From an uncultured Prevotella sp. (GTDB lineage: Bacteria; Bacteroidota; Bacteroidia; Bacteroidales; Bacteroidaceae), in assembly GCA_900316295.1 (NCBI GenBank), contig ONCJ01000002.1, positions 1-64,000 on the forward strand: a DNA stretch of 64,000 nucleotides, in the 5' to 3' direction. Below the pieces are notes generated by a model, which saw only the letters and a program-made list of their open reading frames with translations, was not told where the DNA came from and did no database searches. Below, in pieces: positions 35,127-42,976 of this stretch (position 1 is the first letter of the stretch; each line of letters begins with the position of its first letter). The translations under genes were made by a program, and so were the position numbers.

Positions 35127-36296
35127 ATGATGAAAAGATTTATAATTGTAGCTGTTGCAGCTATGGCTTTAGTATCTTGCGGCAAAAAGAAAGCCGACGA
35201 CCCGCTGGCTGACACTGGTCGTACACAGCGCACGGAGAACCTGCTTGCCAATCTGAAGGAGCAGGCACAGCGCGGATATATGTTCGGCCATCACGACGAC
35301 ACGGTGTATGGTATCGGATGGTTTGGTGACAGTGCGCGCTCGGATGTTAAGAGCGTGTGCAATGATCTGCCGGCATTGCTGAGCTTCGATCTCGGACATA
35401 TCGAGTTGGGCGACAGCGTCAATCTCGACAAGGTGCCGTTCGACCGCATTCGTCAGGAGATAATAGCGCAGTTCGACCGTGGTGGAGTCACCACCCTGAG
35501 CTGGCATCTCGACAATCCTCTCACTGGCGGTTCGTCTTGGGTGAAGCCCGATTCGCTTACGGCAGAGGAGAAGATGACTGTGGAGTCTGTGCTTGAGGGC
35601 GGTAAGCAGCATGAGAAGTTCGTGGGATGGATAGACACGGTGGCTGACTATTTCAACAGTCTCACCACACCGTACGGCGTAAAGGTGCCTGTCATCTTCC
35701 GTCCCTTCCATGAGCATACGGGTAGTTGGTTCTGGTGGGGACAAAAGCTTTGTACGCCAGAACAGTATAAGGCTCTATGGAAGATGGTTCAGGACAGGTT
35801 CAAGGAAAAGGAGGTTACCAATGTGCTCTTTGCCTATTCGCCTGGTACGGAGCCTGACGGAGACGAGCAGAAGTATATGGAACGCTATCCTGGCGATGAC
35901 ATCATCGACATCGTGGGCTTCGATGCCTACTGTGATGCCGAGGATGGCGACTCGGTGGCACTACAGGCCTACGCTGACAAGCTGGAGAAGAATCTGAAGA
36001 ATGTCACGGCTATTGCAAAGAAGCATGGCAAGCTGGCGGCACTCACCGAGACGGGTTATGAAGGATTGAAAACTGACAACTGGTGGACGGCTACGCTAGC
36101 TCCGGTACTCAACCGCTACCCTATAGCCTACGTGCTCGTATGGCGTAATGCTCACGAGCGTCCCACTCACTTCTTCGCACCTTATCCCGGCCAGCGCTCC
36201 ACGTCGGACTTCATCCGTTTCTATAACGACAAACACACTTTCTTTATCCACGACATTAATGCGTTGTACCTGAAGAAGGATGCTAAAACGAAGTAG
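35127..36296 (+). CDS. GH26 beta-mannanase lipoprotein
   Basis: The 389-residue lipoprotein has lipobox VSC (Cys18) and the acid/base Glu196 in FRPFHEHTGSWFWWG and nucleophile Glu308 in ALTETGYEG. It is closely similar to the periplasmic GH26 at 20307 (GYMFGHHDDTVYGIGW versus GYMMGHQDDPFYGLTW; DLGHIELGD versus DLGGIEVGD), suggesting an old duplication with a change from soluble to lipid-anchored form. The residues after the cysteine are GKKK, a basic tail rather than an acidic surface-export signal, so the protein may remain facing the periplasm. It lies 36 bp after the other GH26 gene and ends at a terminator. Confidence 0.92.
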   Translation: MMKRFIIVAVAAMALVSCGKKKADDPLADTGRTQRTENLLANLKEQAQRGYMFGHHDDTVYGIGWFGDSARSDVKSVCNDLPALLSFDLGHIELGDSVNLDKVPFDRIRQEIIAQFDRGGVTTLSWHLDNPLTGGSSWVKPDSLTAEEKMTVESVLEGGKQHEKFVGWIDTVADYFNSLTTPYGVKVPVIFRPFHEHTGSWFWWGQKLCTPEQYKALWKMVQDRFKEKEVTNVLFAYSPGTEPDGDEQKYMERYPGDDIIDIVGFDAYCDAEDGDSVALQAYADKLEKNLKNVTAIAKKHGKLAALTETGYEGLKTDNWWTATLAPVLNRYPIAYVLVWRNAHERPTHFFAPYPGQRSTSDFIRFYNDKHTFFIHDINALYLKKDAKTK

Positions 36297-36342
36297 TGGA
36301 AAACGGCCCAAATTGGCTTGCAAAATGGACTGAATTGAACGT

Positions 36343-36378
36343 AAAAAAGGCTTTCTTGACACTCAAGAAAGCCTTTTT
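36343..36378. terminator. Bidirectional terminator between the mannan locus and nnr
   Basis: AAAAAGGCTTTCTTGA and its complement form a 16-bp stem with a three-base loop and A/T-tracts on both sides. Confidence 0.92.
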
Positions 36379-36388
36379 GAATTATAAT

Positions 36389-37906
36389 TTACTCGGTAAG
36401 TCTCTTGAAGGCGTTTGGCAAGTATTCGATGATGTCACCTGCGATAAGGCTTTCCTTACCTTTGTCCTTGGCAGCGAGGTCGCCAGCCAGTCCATGCAGG
36501 TACATTCCCACTATGCAAGCATCCGCCTGGTCATAGCCGCGAGCCAGTAGTGCGGTGATGATACCGGTGAGCACGTCGCCGCTGCCCGCTGTCGCCATAC
36601 CGCTGTTGCCTGTGGAATTGAAGATGACACGTCCGTTGGGCATACATAGGGCAGAGTAGTGACCCTTCAGGATGATGTATGCCTGCAGGTTCTGAGCCAG
36701 CTCCTGTGCTTTGCTCAGACGCTCGTAGTCACCATTGCAGGCTGTACCCGCTATGCGTTCGAACTCTTTAGGATGGGGTGTCAGTATGATACCTTTTGGC
36801 AGTTGTTGCAGCCAAGCCCTGTGGCTCGCCAGCATGTTCAGTGCGTCTGCGTCAACCACGATAGGACATGTGGAGCGACGTATCTGTGAGATCAGTGCTA
36901 TGGCGCTGTTCTCCTGTTGTCCCAATCCAGGACCTATGCCCAGAGCCTCGAAGTCCTCGGTGTCGATGGCTTGCGAGAAGTATGTCTCCTCATGGTCCAT
37001 GTGCATCACCGCTTCGGGTACTGCCGTCTGCATGATACTGTAGTTCTTCTTCGGTGTGTGTACCACCACCTTGCCTGCTCCTGAGCGCAGACATGCGCGG
37101 CTGGCAAGTATAGATGCTCCCGCCATGCCGTAACTGCCAGCTATGATCAGGGCGCTGCCCATCGTGCCCTTGTGGGCGAAGTCGTCGCGCTCTTTTATCT
37201 TACTCCTTACGTCGTTTTCCTCGGTGAGGTAGTATTGTGACTCGGTCTTGTTGATGAAGTCCTTGCTCAGCCTTATGTCGAGCACCTTCAGCTTGCCGAT
37301 AAACTGTTGATTGTCGGCAAAGAGAAAAGCTAGTTTCTTTTGTTGCAGTGTGAGGGTGTAGTCAGCCTTTATGGTGTTGGCGCTGATGTTGTATGTGTTG
37401 TCCTCAGGCATCAATCCTGACGGTATGTCGATGCTGACTATGGTCGATGGCGACGTGTTGATATATTTCACCAGCGATGCGAAGCCGCCAGCCAGTGGCT
37501 TGTTGATGCCCGAGCCGAAGAGTCCGTCGACAACCACCATGTTGGCTTCGAGTACCGGAGGGTCGAACTGAGTCGTCACCTCAACAAACTCTTTTACCTT
37601 CTTCGACTCCTTGATACGTTGTTGGTTGGCAATGCAATCTTCCGACAGGTGGTTGCTGATGTTGAAGAGATAGGCACTCACCTGATAGTCCTTTTCTGCC
37701 AGAAGACGTGCCACAGCGAGTGCGTCGCCTCCGTTGTTGCCTGGTCCGGCAAAGACTACTATGGGTGTCCTTGCGCTCCACATCTCCATGATGGCTTGGG
37801 TCAGCGCTTTTGCCGACCTCTCCATCAAGTCGATGGAACGAATAGGCTCGTGTTCCATTGTGTACCTGTCGAGTTCTACTATCTGACTACGAGTAAAAAT
37901 CTTCAT
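36389..37906 (-). CDS. nnr: Bifunctional NAD(P)H-hydrate epimerase/dehydratase
   Basis: The 505-residue cytoplasmic enzyme repairs hydrated NAD(P)H. The N-terminal YjeF_N epimerase domain (about 1-215) has VVFAGPGNNGGDALAVARL and the metal and substrate loop VVDGLFGSGINKPL. The C-terminal ribokinase-like ADP-dependent dehydratase (about 225-500) has GSALIIAGSYGMAGA, GIGPGLGQQ, VVDADALNML, ILTPHPKEFERI and the NSTGNSGMATAGSGDVLTG anion hole. Fusion of both activities is the usual bacterial form. The start has a -7 box TAATTTTG nine bases upstream (37915-37922), so its transcript should be nearly leaderless. Confidence 0.95.
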   Translation of the reverse strand: MKIFTRSQIVELDRYTMEHEPIRSIDLMERSAKALTQAIMEMWSARTPIVVFAGPGNNGGDALAVARLLAEKDYQVSAYLFNISNHLSEDCIANQQRIKESKKVKEFVEVTTQFDPPVLEANMVVVDGLFGSGINKPLAGGFASLVKYINTSPSTIVSIDIPSGLMPEDNTYNISANTIKADYTLTLQQKKLAFLFADNQQFIGKLKVLDIRLSKDFINKTESQYYLTEENDVRSKIKERDDFAHKGTMGSALIIAGSYGMAGASILASRACLRSGAGKVVVHTPKKNYSIMQTAVPEAVMHMDHEETYFSQAIDTEDFEALGIGPGLGQQENSAIALISQIRRSTCPIVVDADALNMLASHRAWLQQLPKGIILTPHPKEFERIAGTACNGDYERLSKAQELAQNLQAYIILKGHYSALCMPNGRVIFNSTGNSGMATAGSGDVLTGIITALLARGYDQADACIVGMYLHGLAGDLAAKDKGKESLIAGDIIEYLPNAFKRLTE

Positions 37907-37914
37907 ATCGGTGG

Positions 37915-37922
37915 CAAAATTA
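37915..37922 (-). promoter_or_regulatory. -7 box TAATTTTG of nnr
   Basis: On the minus strand it ends eight bases upstream of the ATG. Confidence 0.6.
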
Positions 37923-37993
37923 GTAAAAAGTTAGGAGTTTTGTTGTATATAGTTGATAGTTTTTTGTTAATTTTTTTTTACTGAAATGACTTG

Positions 37994-38059
37994 CACTCGG
38001 AAATACATCAAGAAAAGCAAGCTTTCCTTTTGTATTTCCCTCGTTTATTCGTAATTTTG
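37994..38059 (+). repeat. Promoter-bearing hairpin repeat upstream of hpt
   Basis: CACTCGG, then GGAAATACA paired with TGTATTTCC, then CTCGTTTATTCG joined directly to the -7 box TAATTTTG (38052-38059). The same layout occurs at 45055-45108 (+) and 42745-42804 (-). The ATG of hpt follows at 38087. Confidence 0.75.
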
Positions 38060-38086
38060 CAGCGAAATTCACAAAACTACTTAATT

Positions 38087-38626
38087 ATGAGTAATGTTAC
38101 AATCCTCGACAAGACCTTTGAGACGTTCATTCCCGAGGCAACAATATTAGAGAAAGTACGTGCCGTGGCTGAGCGTATCAATCATGATATGGCTGACAAG
38201 AATCCGATTTTCCTTGCAGTGCTGAACGGGTCGTTTATATTTATGGCTGACCTGATGCGCTATGTCACGATACCATGTGAGGTGTCGTTTGTGAAGTTGG
38301 CATCATACGAGGGCGTTACCTCTACAGGTAAGGTTCATGAGGTGATTGGTATCAATGAGAGTCTTGCTGGCAGAACGGTCGTTATCGTTGAGGATATCGT
38401 GGATACGGGACTGACGATGAAGCAGATGATACAATCGCTCGGTACGCGCAACCCGGAGTCCATACACATCTGTAGCCTGCTCGTCAAACCAGACAAGCTG
38501 CAGGTAGACCTCGATATAGAATATGCCGCAATGGAGATACCTAACGACTTCATCGTGGGTTATGGACTCGACTACAACCAGCACGGACGTAACCTCAGGG
38601 ATATTTATGTACTGAAACAAAACTGA
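38087..38626 (+). CDS. hpt: Hypoxanthine phosphoribosyltransferase
   Basis: The 179-residue cytoplasmic salvage enzyme transfers phosphoribose from PRPP to hypoxanthine or guanine. The PRPP loop is TVVIVEDIVDTGLTMKQ, with AVLNGSFIFMADLMR for the pyrophosphate site, VSFVKLASYEG for the flexible flap, and DFIVGYGLDYNQHGRNL for the purine pocket. The ATG at 38087 is chosen because the promoter box ends at 38059; upstream codons to 37991 lie within the promoter repeat. It heads an operon-like run of adk, obgE and a PgeF-type gene. Confidence 0.95.
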   Translation: MSNVTILDKTFETFIPEATILEKVRAVAERINHDMADKNPIFLAVLNGSFIFMADLMRYVTIPCEVSFVKLASYEGVTSTGKVHEVIGINESLAGRTVVIVEDIVDTGLTMKQMIQSLGTRNPESIHICSLLVKPDKLQVDLDIEYAAMEIPNDFIVGYGLDYNQHGRNLRDIYVLKQN

Positions 38627-38639
38627 AAATAAACATATA

Positions 38640-39212
38640 ATGAAGAACATTGTTATATTCGGAGCTCCTGGTGCCGGCAAGGGTACACAGAGCGACAAGA
38701 TGATCGAGAAGTACGGACTGGGACATATCTCCACAGGCGACGTGCTCCGTAATGAGATTAAGAACAATACCGAACTGGGTAAGACTGCCAAGCAGTTTAT
38801 CGACCAGGGTCAGCTGATCCCTGACGAGTTGATGATTGATATTCTTGCCAGCGTATACGACTCTTTCGGCAAGGAGCATGCTGGAGTGATATTCGACGGA
38901 TTCCCCCGTACCATACCACAAGCTGAGGCCCTGAAGAAGATGCTTGCTGAGCGTGGACATGGTATAGCAGCGATGATAGAGTTGTTTGTTCCCGAGGATG
39001 AGCTCATGAACCGACTCATACTTCGTGGTCAGCAGAGCGGACGCTCAGACGACAACGAGGAGACCATCAAGAAGCGACTGAACGTATACCACAACCAGAC
39101 CGCTCCACTGATAGACTGGTATGAGAACGAAGGCCTGCACTATCACATCGATGGTCTCGGCACCATCGACGACATCTTCGGTCGTATCAGCGCGGTAATA
39201 GACAGACTATAA
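38640..39212 (+). CDS. adk: Adenylate kinase
   Basis: The 190-residue enzyme converts ATP and AMP to two ADP. GAPGAGKGTQSDK is the P-loop, HISTGDVLRNEI and FDGFPRTIPQAEAL bind AMP, and RGQQSGRSDDNEETIKKRL is the catalytic Arg region with the short form of the LID (no zinc finger insertion). It starts 13 bp after hpt. Length fits the short-LID type usual in Bacteroidota. Confidence 0.97.
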   Translation: MKNIVIFGAPGAGKGTQSDKMIEKYGLGHISTGDVLRNEIKNNTELGKTAKQFIDQGQLIPDELMIDILASVYDSFGKEHAGVIFDGFPRTIPQAEALKKMLAERGHGIAAMIELFVPEDELMNRLILRGQQSGRSDDNEETIKKRLNVYHNQTAPLIDWYENEGLHYHIDGLGTIDDIFGRISAVIDRL

Positions 39213-39276
39213 GGAATTGCTTGGAGTTTCTGGATATACCGGATTTTCCTTGAGATAGAAACAACAACTATATATA

Positions 39277-40467
39277 ATGGCAGAATCCAACTTTGTAGAC
39301 TATGTGAAGATCGTTTGTCGCTCGGGCAAGGGCGGTAAGGGATCTATGCACCTACGTCATGTCAAGTACAATCCCAATGCGGGTCCTGACGGTGGCGATG
39401 GCGGCAGGGGTGGCAACATATACCTGCGTGGCAACCATAACTACTGGACTCTGCTCCATTTGCGCTATCAGCGACATATCTTTGCCGAACATGGAGGTAA
39501 TGGAGGCAAGGACAAGTGTCACGGTACTGATGGTAAGGACATATATATAGACGTTCCATGTGGTACGGTGGTCTATAATGCCGAGACGGGCAAGTACGTC
39601 TGCGACGTGTCGTACGATGGTCAGGTGGTGATGCTGCTCAAGGGCGGACGTGGCGGACTGGGCAACTTCCAGTTCCGTACCGCAACCAACCAGGCACCAC
39701 GCTACGCACAGCCTGGCGAACCCATGCAGGAGATGACAGTCATCATGGAGTTGAAGCTCCTTGCCGATGTCGGATTGGTAGGCTTCCCTAATGCTGGCAA
39801 GTCTACACTGGTGTCATCTCTCTCCAATGCCCGTCCGAAGATAGCCAACTATCCCTTTACCACGATGGAACCCAGCCTCGGCATAGTGGGCTATCGTGAC
39901 AATAAGTCATTTGTCATGGCTGATATTCCTGGTATCATAGAGGGCGCCAGCGAGGGTAGGGGACTCGGTCTGCGTTTCCTCCGTCATATTGAGCGCAACT
40001 CCCTGTTGCTCTTCATGGTGCCAGGCGACACCGATGACATCTGCAAGGAGTATGCTATCTTGCTCAACGAGCTACGCAACTTCAATCCTGAGTTGCTTGA
40101 CAAGCAGCGTGTGCTTGCCATCACCAAGTGCGACATGCTTGACGACGAGCTCATCACGATGCTCAGAGAACAACTCCATCAGGATATGATTGCAGCAGGA
40201 ATGGACGACATACCCATCGTATTCATCTCGGCTGTCACAGGTAAGGGACTTGACACCCTGAAGGATATCCTTTGGGAAGAACTTAACAGCGAGAGCAACA
40301 AACTACAGACTATCACTTCGGAGGATACGCTCGTACATCGTGACAAAGACATGTCGCGCTTTGCTGAAGAGATGGCAGAGGAAGGTGAGGACGACGAGAT
40401 AGAATATGTGGATATAGAAGATGTCGAGGATGACGACGACTGGGACGAAGATGATGACGTTGTATGA
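39277..40467 (+). CDS. obgE: GTPase ObgE/CgtA
   Basis: The 396-residue essential GTPase acts in 50S assembly and stress signalling. The glycine-rich Obg domain is at about 1-155 (GKGGKGSMHLRHVKYNPNAG, GGDGGRGGN). The G domain has G1 GFPNAGKSTLVSSLS, switch-I Thr in NYPFTTMEP, G3 ADIPGIIEGA, and G4 ITKCDM. The C-terminus ends in a very acidic tail (DVEDDDDWDEDDDVV), frequent in this family. The C-terminal OCT domain of Bacillus-type Obg is absent. It overlaps the next gene by 17 bp. Confidence 0.97.
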   Translation: MAESNFVDYVKIVCRSGKGGKGSMHLRHVKYNPNAGPDGGDGGRGGNIYLRGNHNYWTLLHLRYQRHIFAEHGGNGGKDKCHGTDGKDIYIDVPCGTVVYNAETGKYVCDVSYDGQVVMLLKGGRGGLGNFQFRTATNQAPRYAQPGEPMQEMTVIMELKLLADVGLVGFPNAGKSTLVSSLSNARPKIANYPFTTMEPSLGIVGYRDNKSFVMADIPGIIEGASEGRGLGLRFLRHIERNSLLLFMVPGDTDDICKEYAILLNELRNFNPELLDKQRVLAITKCDMLDDELITMLREQLHQDMIAAGMDDIPIVFISAVTGKGLDTLKDILWEELNSESNKLQTITSEDTLVHRDKDMSRFAEEMAEEGEDDEIEYVDIEDVEDDDDWDEDDDVV

Positions 40468-41221
40468 TATTTCGCCCGATGTGGTTGCCTTCAGTACCAC
40501 CCGTCATGGAGGTGTGAGTGAAGGTAATTATGCCTCGTTCAATATCAATCACTATTGTGGTGACGACCCCACAGCGATAGCAGAGAACCAAAGGTTGTTG
40601 TGTGAGCGTTTAGGTATAGAGCGAGACCGCCTAATATATCCCCATCAGACTCATCGTACCAACATATTGCATGTAGACAAAGCCTTCCTGTCCTTGTCTC
40701 CTTCAGAACGACAGCTGGCTCTTGAGGACGTCGATGCTCTTGTTACAGATGTGCCTAACGTGTGTGTCGGTGTGTCTACAGCCGACTGTATACCAATTAT
40801 TATTTATGATCCCGACCATCATGCCGTTGCAACCGTTCATGCAGGCTGGCGTGGTACGGTGGCACGTATTGCGGAGAAGGCTGTAGCTGCAATGAGAAAC
40901 ACATTTGCTTCTCAACCCGAAAAGATGTGTGCCGTCATAGGTCCTGGTATCTCCCTGCAGAACTTTGAAGTAGGTGATGAGGTATATGATATCTTTGTGA
41001 AGCAGGGATTTTCGATGGAAAAAATAGCAGAGCGGTTCCAGAAGTGGCATATCGACCTGCCTCTTTGTAACAGCTTACAGTTGCAGTCGTGCGGTATTGC
41101 AGAAGAAAAGATACAGATGTCAGGCATCTGTACTTATGACTCGTGTCACGATTATTTCTCAGCACGCCGATTAGGTATCAATAGTGGACGTATCTTTACG
41201 GGAGCCGTCATAAGACCTTAG
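40451..41221 (+). CDS. YfiH/PgeF family laccase-domain protein
   Basis: The 256-residue product is of the DUF152 (multicopper polyphenol oxidoreductase/PgeF) family. It has SPDVVAFSTTRHGGVSEG near the N-terminus, HQTHRTNI, GVSTADCIPI and TVHAGWRGTV with metal-binding Cys and His, AVIGPGISLQNFEVG, and the C-terminal CTYDSCHDYFSARR. Members have purine nucleoside phosphorylase or deaminase activity, and PgeF edits peptidoglycan. Which applies is unclear, though company with hpt and adk favours a purine role (inference). The ATG at 40451 lies inside the end of obgE, so translation is probably coupled. Confidence 0.9.
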   Translation: MMTLYDISPDVVAFSTTRHGGVSEGNYASFNINHYCGDDPTAIAENQRLLCERLGIERDRLIYPHQTHRTNILHVDKAFLSLSPSERQLALEDVDALVTDVPNVCVGVSTADCIPIIIYDPDHHAVATVHAGWRGTVARIAEKAVAAMRNTFASQPEKMCAVIGPGISLQNFEVGDEVYDIFVKQGFSMEKIAERFQKWHIDLPLCNSLQLQSCGIAEEKIQMSGICTYDSCHDYFSARRLGINSGRIFTGAVIRP

Positions 41222-41228
41222 CTCCTCC

Positions 41229-42308
41229 TCATTTCTCCATAACCCTCTCCAGATGGCATTGCAGCAAGCTGCCGTTGCCATCGCGCAGGTGCATGCCGCT
41301 ACCCTTGCAATAGCGGAACATGTTACATTCTGCACATCCGTCACGCCTCATCCAGCTGCGGTCACGATACGGCTTGAATCGGTTCTCCCATACGTCCATG
41401 AAGTCATCCTTGTAGATGTTGCCCTGATGATAGTCGGCACGAATGCTTGAACATGCTGAGATGCTGCCGTCTACGAGCACCGATCCCACTGTGATACCAG
41501 CCTTGCAGAAGAATGAGTAGTCGCGTACATCCATCTCATACTTGCCTACAAAACCTTCACAACCGTATGCCGTCAGTATGCGTCCCTCGCGTCGTGTGTC
41601 CTTGATGAACTCCAGCAGTCCGCGGAAGTGTGCGTCGCTGAGCAACACCTCTGGCGTCTTCGCTGCTCGTCCTACGGGGAACACGTCCAAGAGTCGCCAT
41701 GAGGTGACACCCTTCTCTATCAGCCATTCCTTCAGTTGTGGTAGTTCGTCGTAGTTGCGCTCTGTGGCGCAAGTCACGATGTCCCACACCACGTGCGGCT
41801 GCCGTCCGAGCATATCGATGGCTTGCTCCACCGCTCTGAAGCTGTTCTTGTTGCCACGCATCCAGTTATGGCTCTGTTCCAATCCGTCAAGGCTGATGGT
41901 GATAGCTCCCAATCCTGCGCCAATAAGTCGGTCCAATAGGGTAGGGGTAAGATATAAGGCATTGGTCACCATGCCATAATGGAATCCGTGATCGTGTATA
42001 GCTTGACAACACTCCACGATATCCTCTCGCACCAGAGGCTCCCCACCGGTGATGATGACAAACACTTTGGCAGGGTCAGTCTTTGCGGCAATACTTTCAA
42101 GCACCCTTATGAAGTCCTCCTTAGACATGTCCAGGATGCCCGCCTCCGTCTTACAGTCGCTGCCACAATGTCGACAATGAAGGTTGCATCTTAGTGTACA
42201 CTCCCAAAACAACTGATACAACGGGTGGTCGGCAACAATCTGTTGCTGCATCTTCCGTTGTATCTCCAATCCTAACCGTTTCCTCAGTGAGAGGTCTCGA
42301 TACTTCAT
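41229..42308 (-). CDS. Radical SAM/SPASM enzyme coupled to a lipoprotein gene
   Basis: The 359-residue cytoplasmic enzyme has the radical SAM cluster C41-x3-C45-x2-C48 in CTLRCNLHCRHCGSDC, then VIITGGEPLVRED for SAM binding, and a C-terminal SPASM-type segment with clustered cysteines (FFCKAG, ISACSSI, GCAECNMFRYCKGSG), expected to hold extra Fe-S clusters as in peptide-modifying enzymes. The ATG overlaps the stop of the upstream lipoprotein gene (4-bp overlap), so both are translated together. I recall families TIGR04133 and TIGR04134 defined for such rSAM/lipoprotein pairs in Bacteroidota; the reaction is unknown. Confidence 0.85.
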   Translation of the reverse strand: MKYRDLSLRKRLGLEIQRKMQQQIVADHPLYQLFWECTLRCNLHCRHCGSDCKTEAGILDMSKEDFIRVLESIAAKTDPAKVFVIITGGEPLVREDIVECCQAIHDHGFHYGMVTNALYLTPTLLDRLIGAGLGAITISLDGLEQSHNWMRGNKNSFRAVEQAIDMLGRQPHVVWDIVTCATERNYDELPQLKEWLIEKGVTSWRLLDVFPVGRAAKTPEVLLSDAHFRGLLEFIKDTRREGRILTAYGCEGFVGKYEMDVRDYSFFCKAGITVGSVLVDGSISACSSIRADYHQGNIYKDDFMDVWENRFKPYRDRSWMRRDGCAECNMFRYCKGSGMHLRDGNGSLLQCHLERVMEK

Positions 42309-42715
42309 TTCTTCTTTTTCGGGTTATCGAGCTCGCCCAGTTGACGCTCTACCTTCTGGCGCTCACCATAGAGGCTATCCAGCTTTTGCTCCTCTTCAGC
42401 TATCATAGCTTTGATAGCTTTCTCCTGTTGAGCGTGTCGTTGCTCCATGGCTCTTCTTGCTTCCTCCATGTTGTTGGGACCGCCATACACGCACTCGCCA
42501 CGTCCTATGTTTTCATAGTCATCGCGCAGTTGTGCCAGCTTGGCAGTGCTCGTAGCCTGTTCATAGTCAATTTTTGCCAGCTGTCTGTGTAGCTCTGAGC
42601 GTTGCTCCTCCTGTTGTTGTAGGAATTTCTTTGACTGACAGGAGCCAAACCCTAATGCTGTAAGGCAAAGTGACAATAACGAGAAACTCGTAACAGGAAT
42701 CCATCTAATCTTCAT
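42305..42715 (-). CDS. Lipoprotein paired with the radical SAM enzyme
   Basis: The 136-residue lipoprotein has signal peptide and lipobox LGFGSC (Cys26), a Glu/Gln-rich coiled coil at about 30-70, the motif ECVYGGPNNM (Cys75, Tyr77-Pro80), then a second charged helix to the KKKK end. The LGF-SC lipobox and YG-P motif resemble those of rSAM-associated lipoproteins as I remember them, making Cys75 or the YGGP segment the likely modification site (inference). The gene is upstream of, and overlaps by 4 bp, the radical SAM gene. Its -7 box TATCTTTG (42745-42752 on the minus strand) is part of the hairpin repeat. Confidence 0.8.
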   Translation of the reverse strand: MKIRWIPVTSFSLLSLCLTALGFGSCQSKKFLQQQEEQRSELHRQLAKIDYEQATSTAKLAQLRDDYENIGRGECVYGGPNNMEEARRAMEQRHAQQEKAIKAMIAEEEQKLDSLYGERQKVERQLGELDNPKKKK

Positions 42716-42744
42716 AAGCCATTGTTTTGGGTGTTATATGGCTA

Positions 42745-42881
42745 CAAAGATACGAATAAGCGAGTGGAATACAAAATAAATTTATTTATTTTTATTCCCG
42801 AGCGGAAGTATCTTCGGCAAAGCCAAAGACGAATAAGCGAGTGGAATACAAAATAAATTTATTTATTTTTATTCCCGAGCG
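42745..42881 (-). repeat. Two tandem copies of the promoter-bearing hairpin repeat
   Basis: A 77-bp unit starting GAATAAGCGAGTGG occurs at 42754 and 42831. On the minus strand each copy reads CTCGGGAATA, an AT-rich stretch, TATTCCACTCGCTTATTCG, then a box. The gene-proximal copy has an intact TATCTTTG (42745-42752); the distal one has lost two bases (CTTTG directly after TTCGT) and is probably inactive. Confidence 0.75.
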
Positions 42882-42951
42882 AAAGTATCTTCTCTGAAGG
42901 AAAAGATACGAATATTTCCTCTTTAATATTCATTATTCGGAAAATAAATTG

Positions 42952-42959
42952 TAAATTTG
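42952..42959 (+). promoter_or_regulatory. -7 box TAAATTTG of the AICAR transformylase gene
   Basis: TAAATTTG lies 17 bp before the ATG at 42977, preceded by a degenerate TATTCGG string that may be a worn remnant of the same repeat. Confidence 0.55.
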
Positions 42960-42976
42960 CACCAAAAAGCAGTAAT

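Noticed and set aside
36389..37906. Separate sugar kinase or unrelated YjeF gene in the mannan locus
   Set aside because: Both domains match the nicotinamide nucleotide repair enzyme, the gene is on the opposite strand behind a bidirectional terminator, and so it is not part of the mannan locus.
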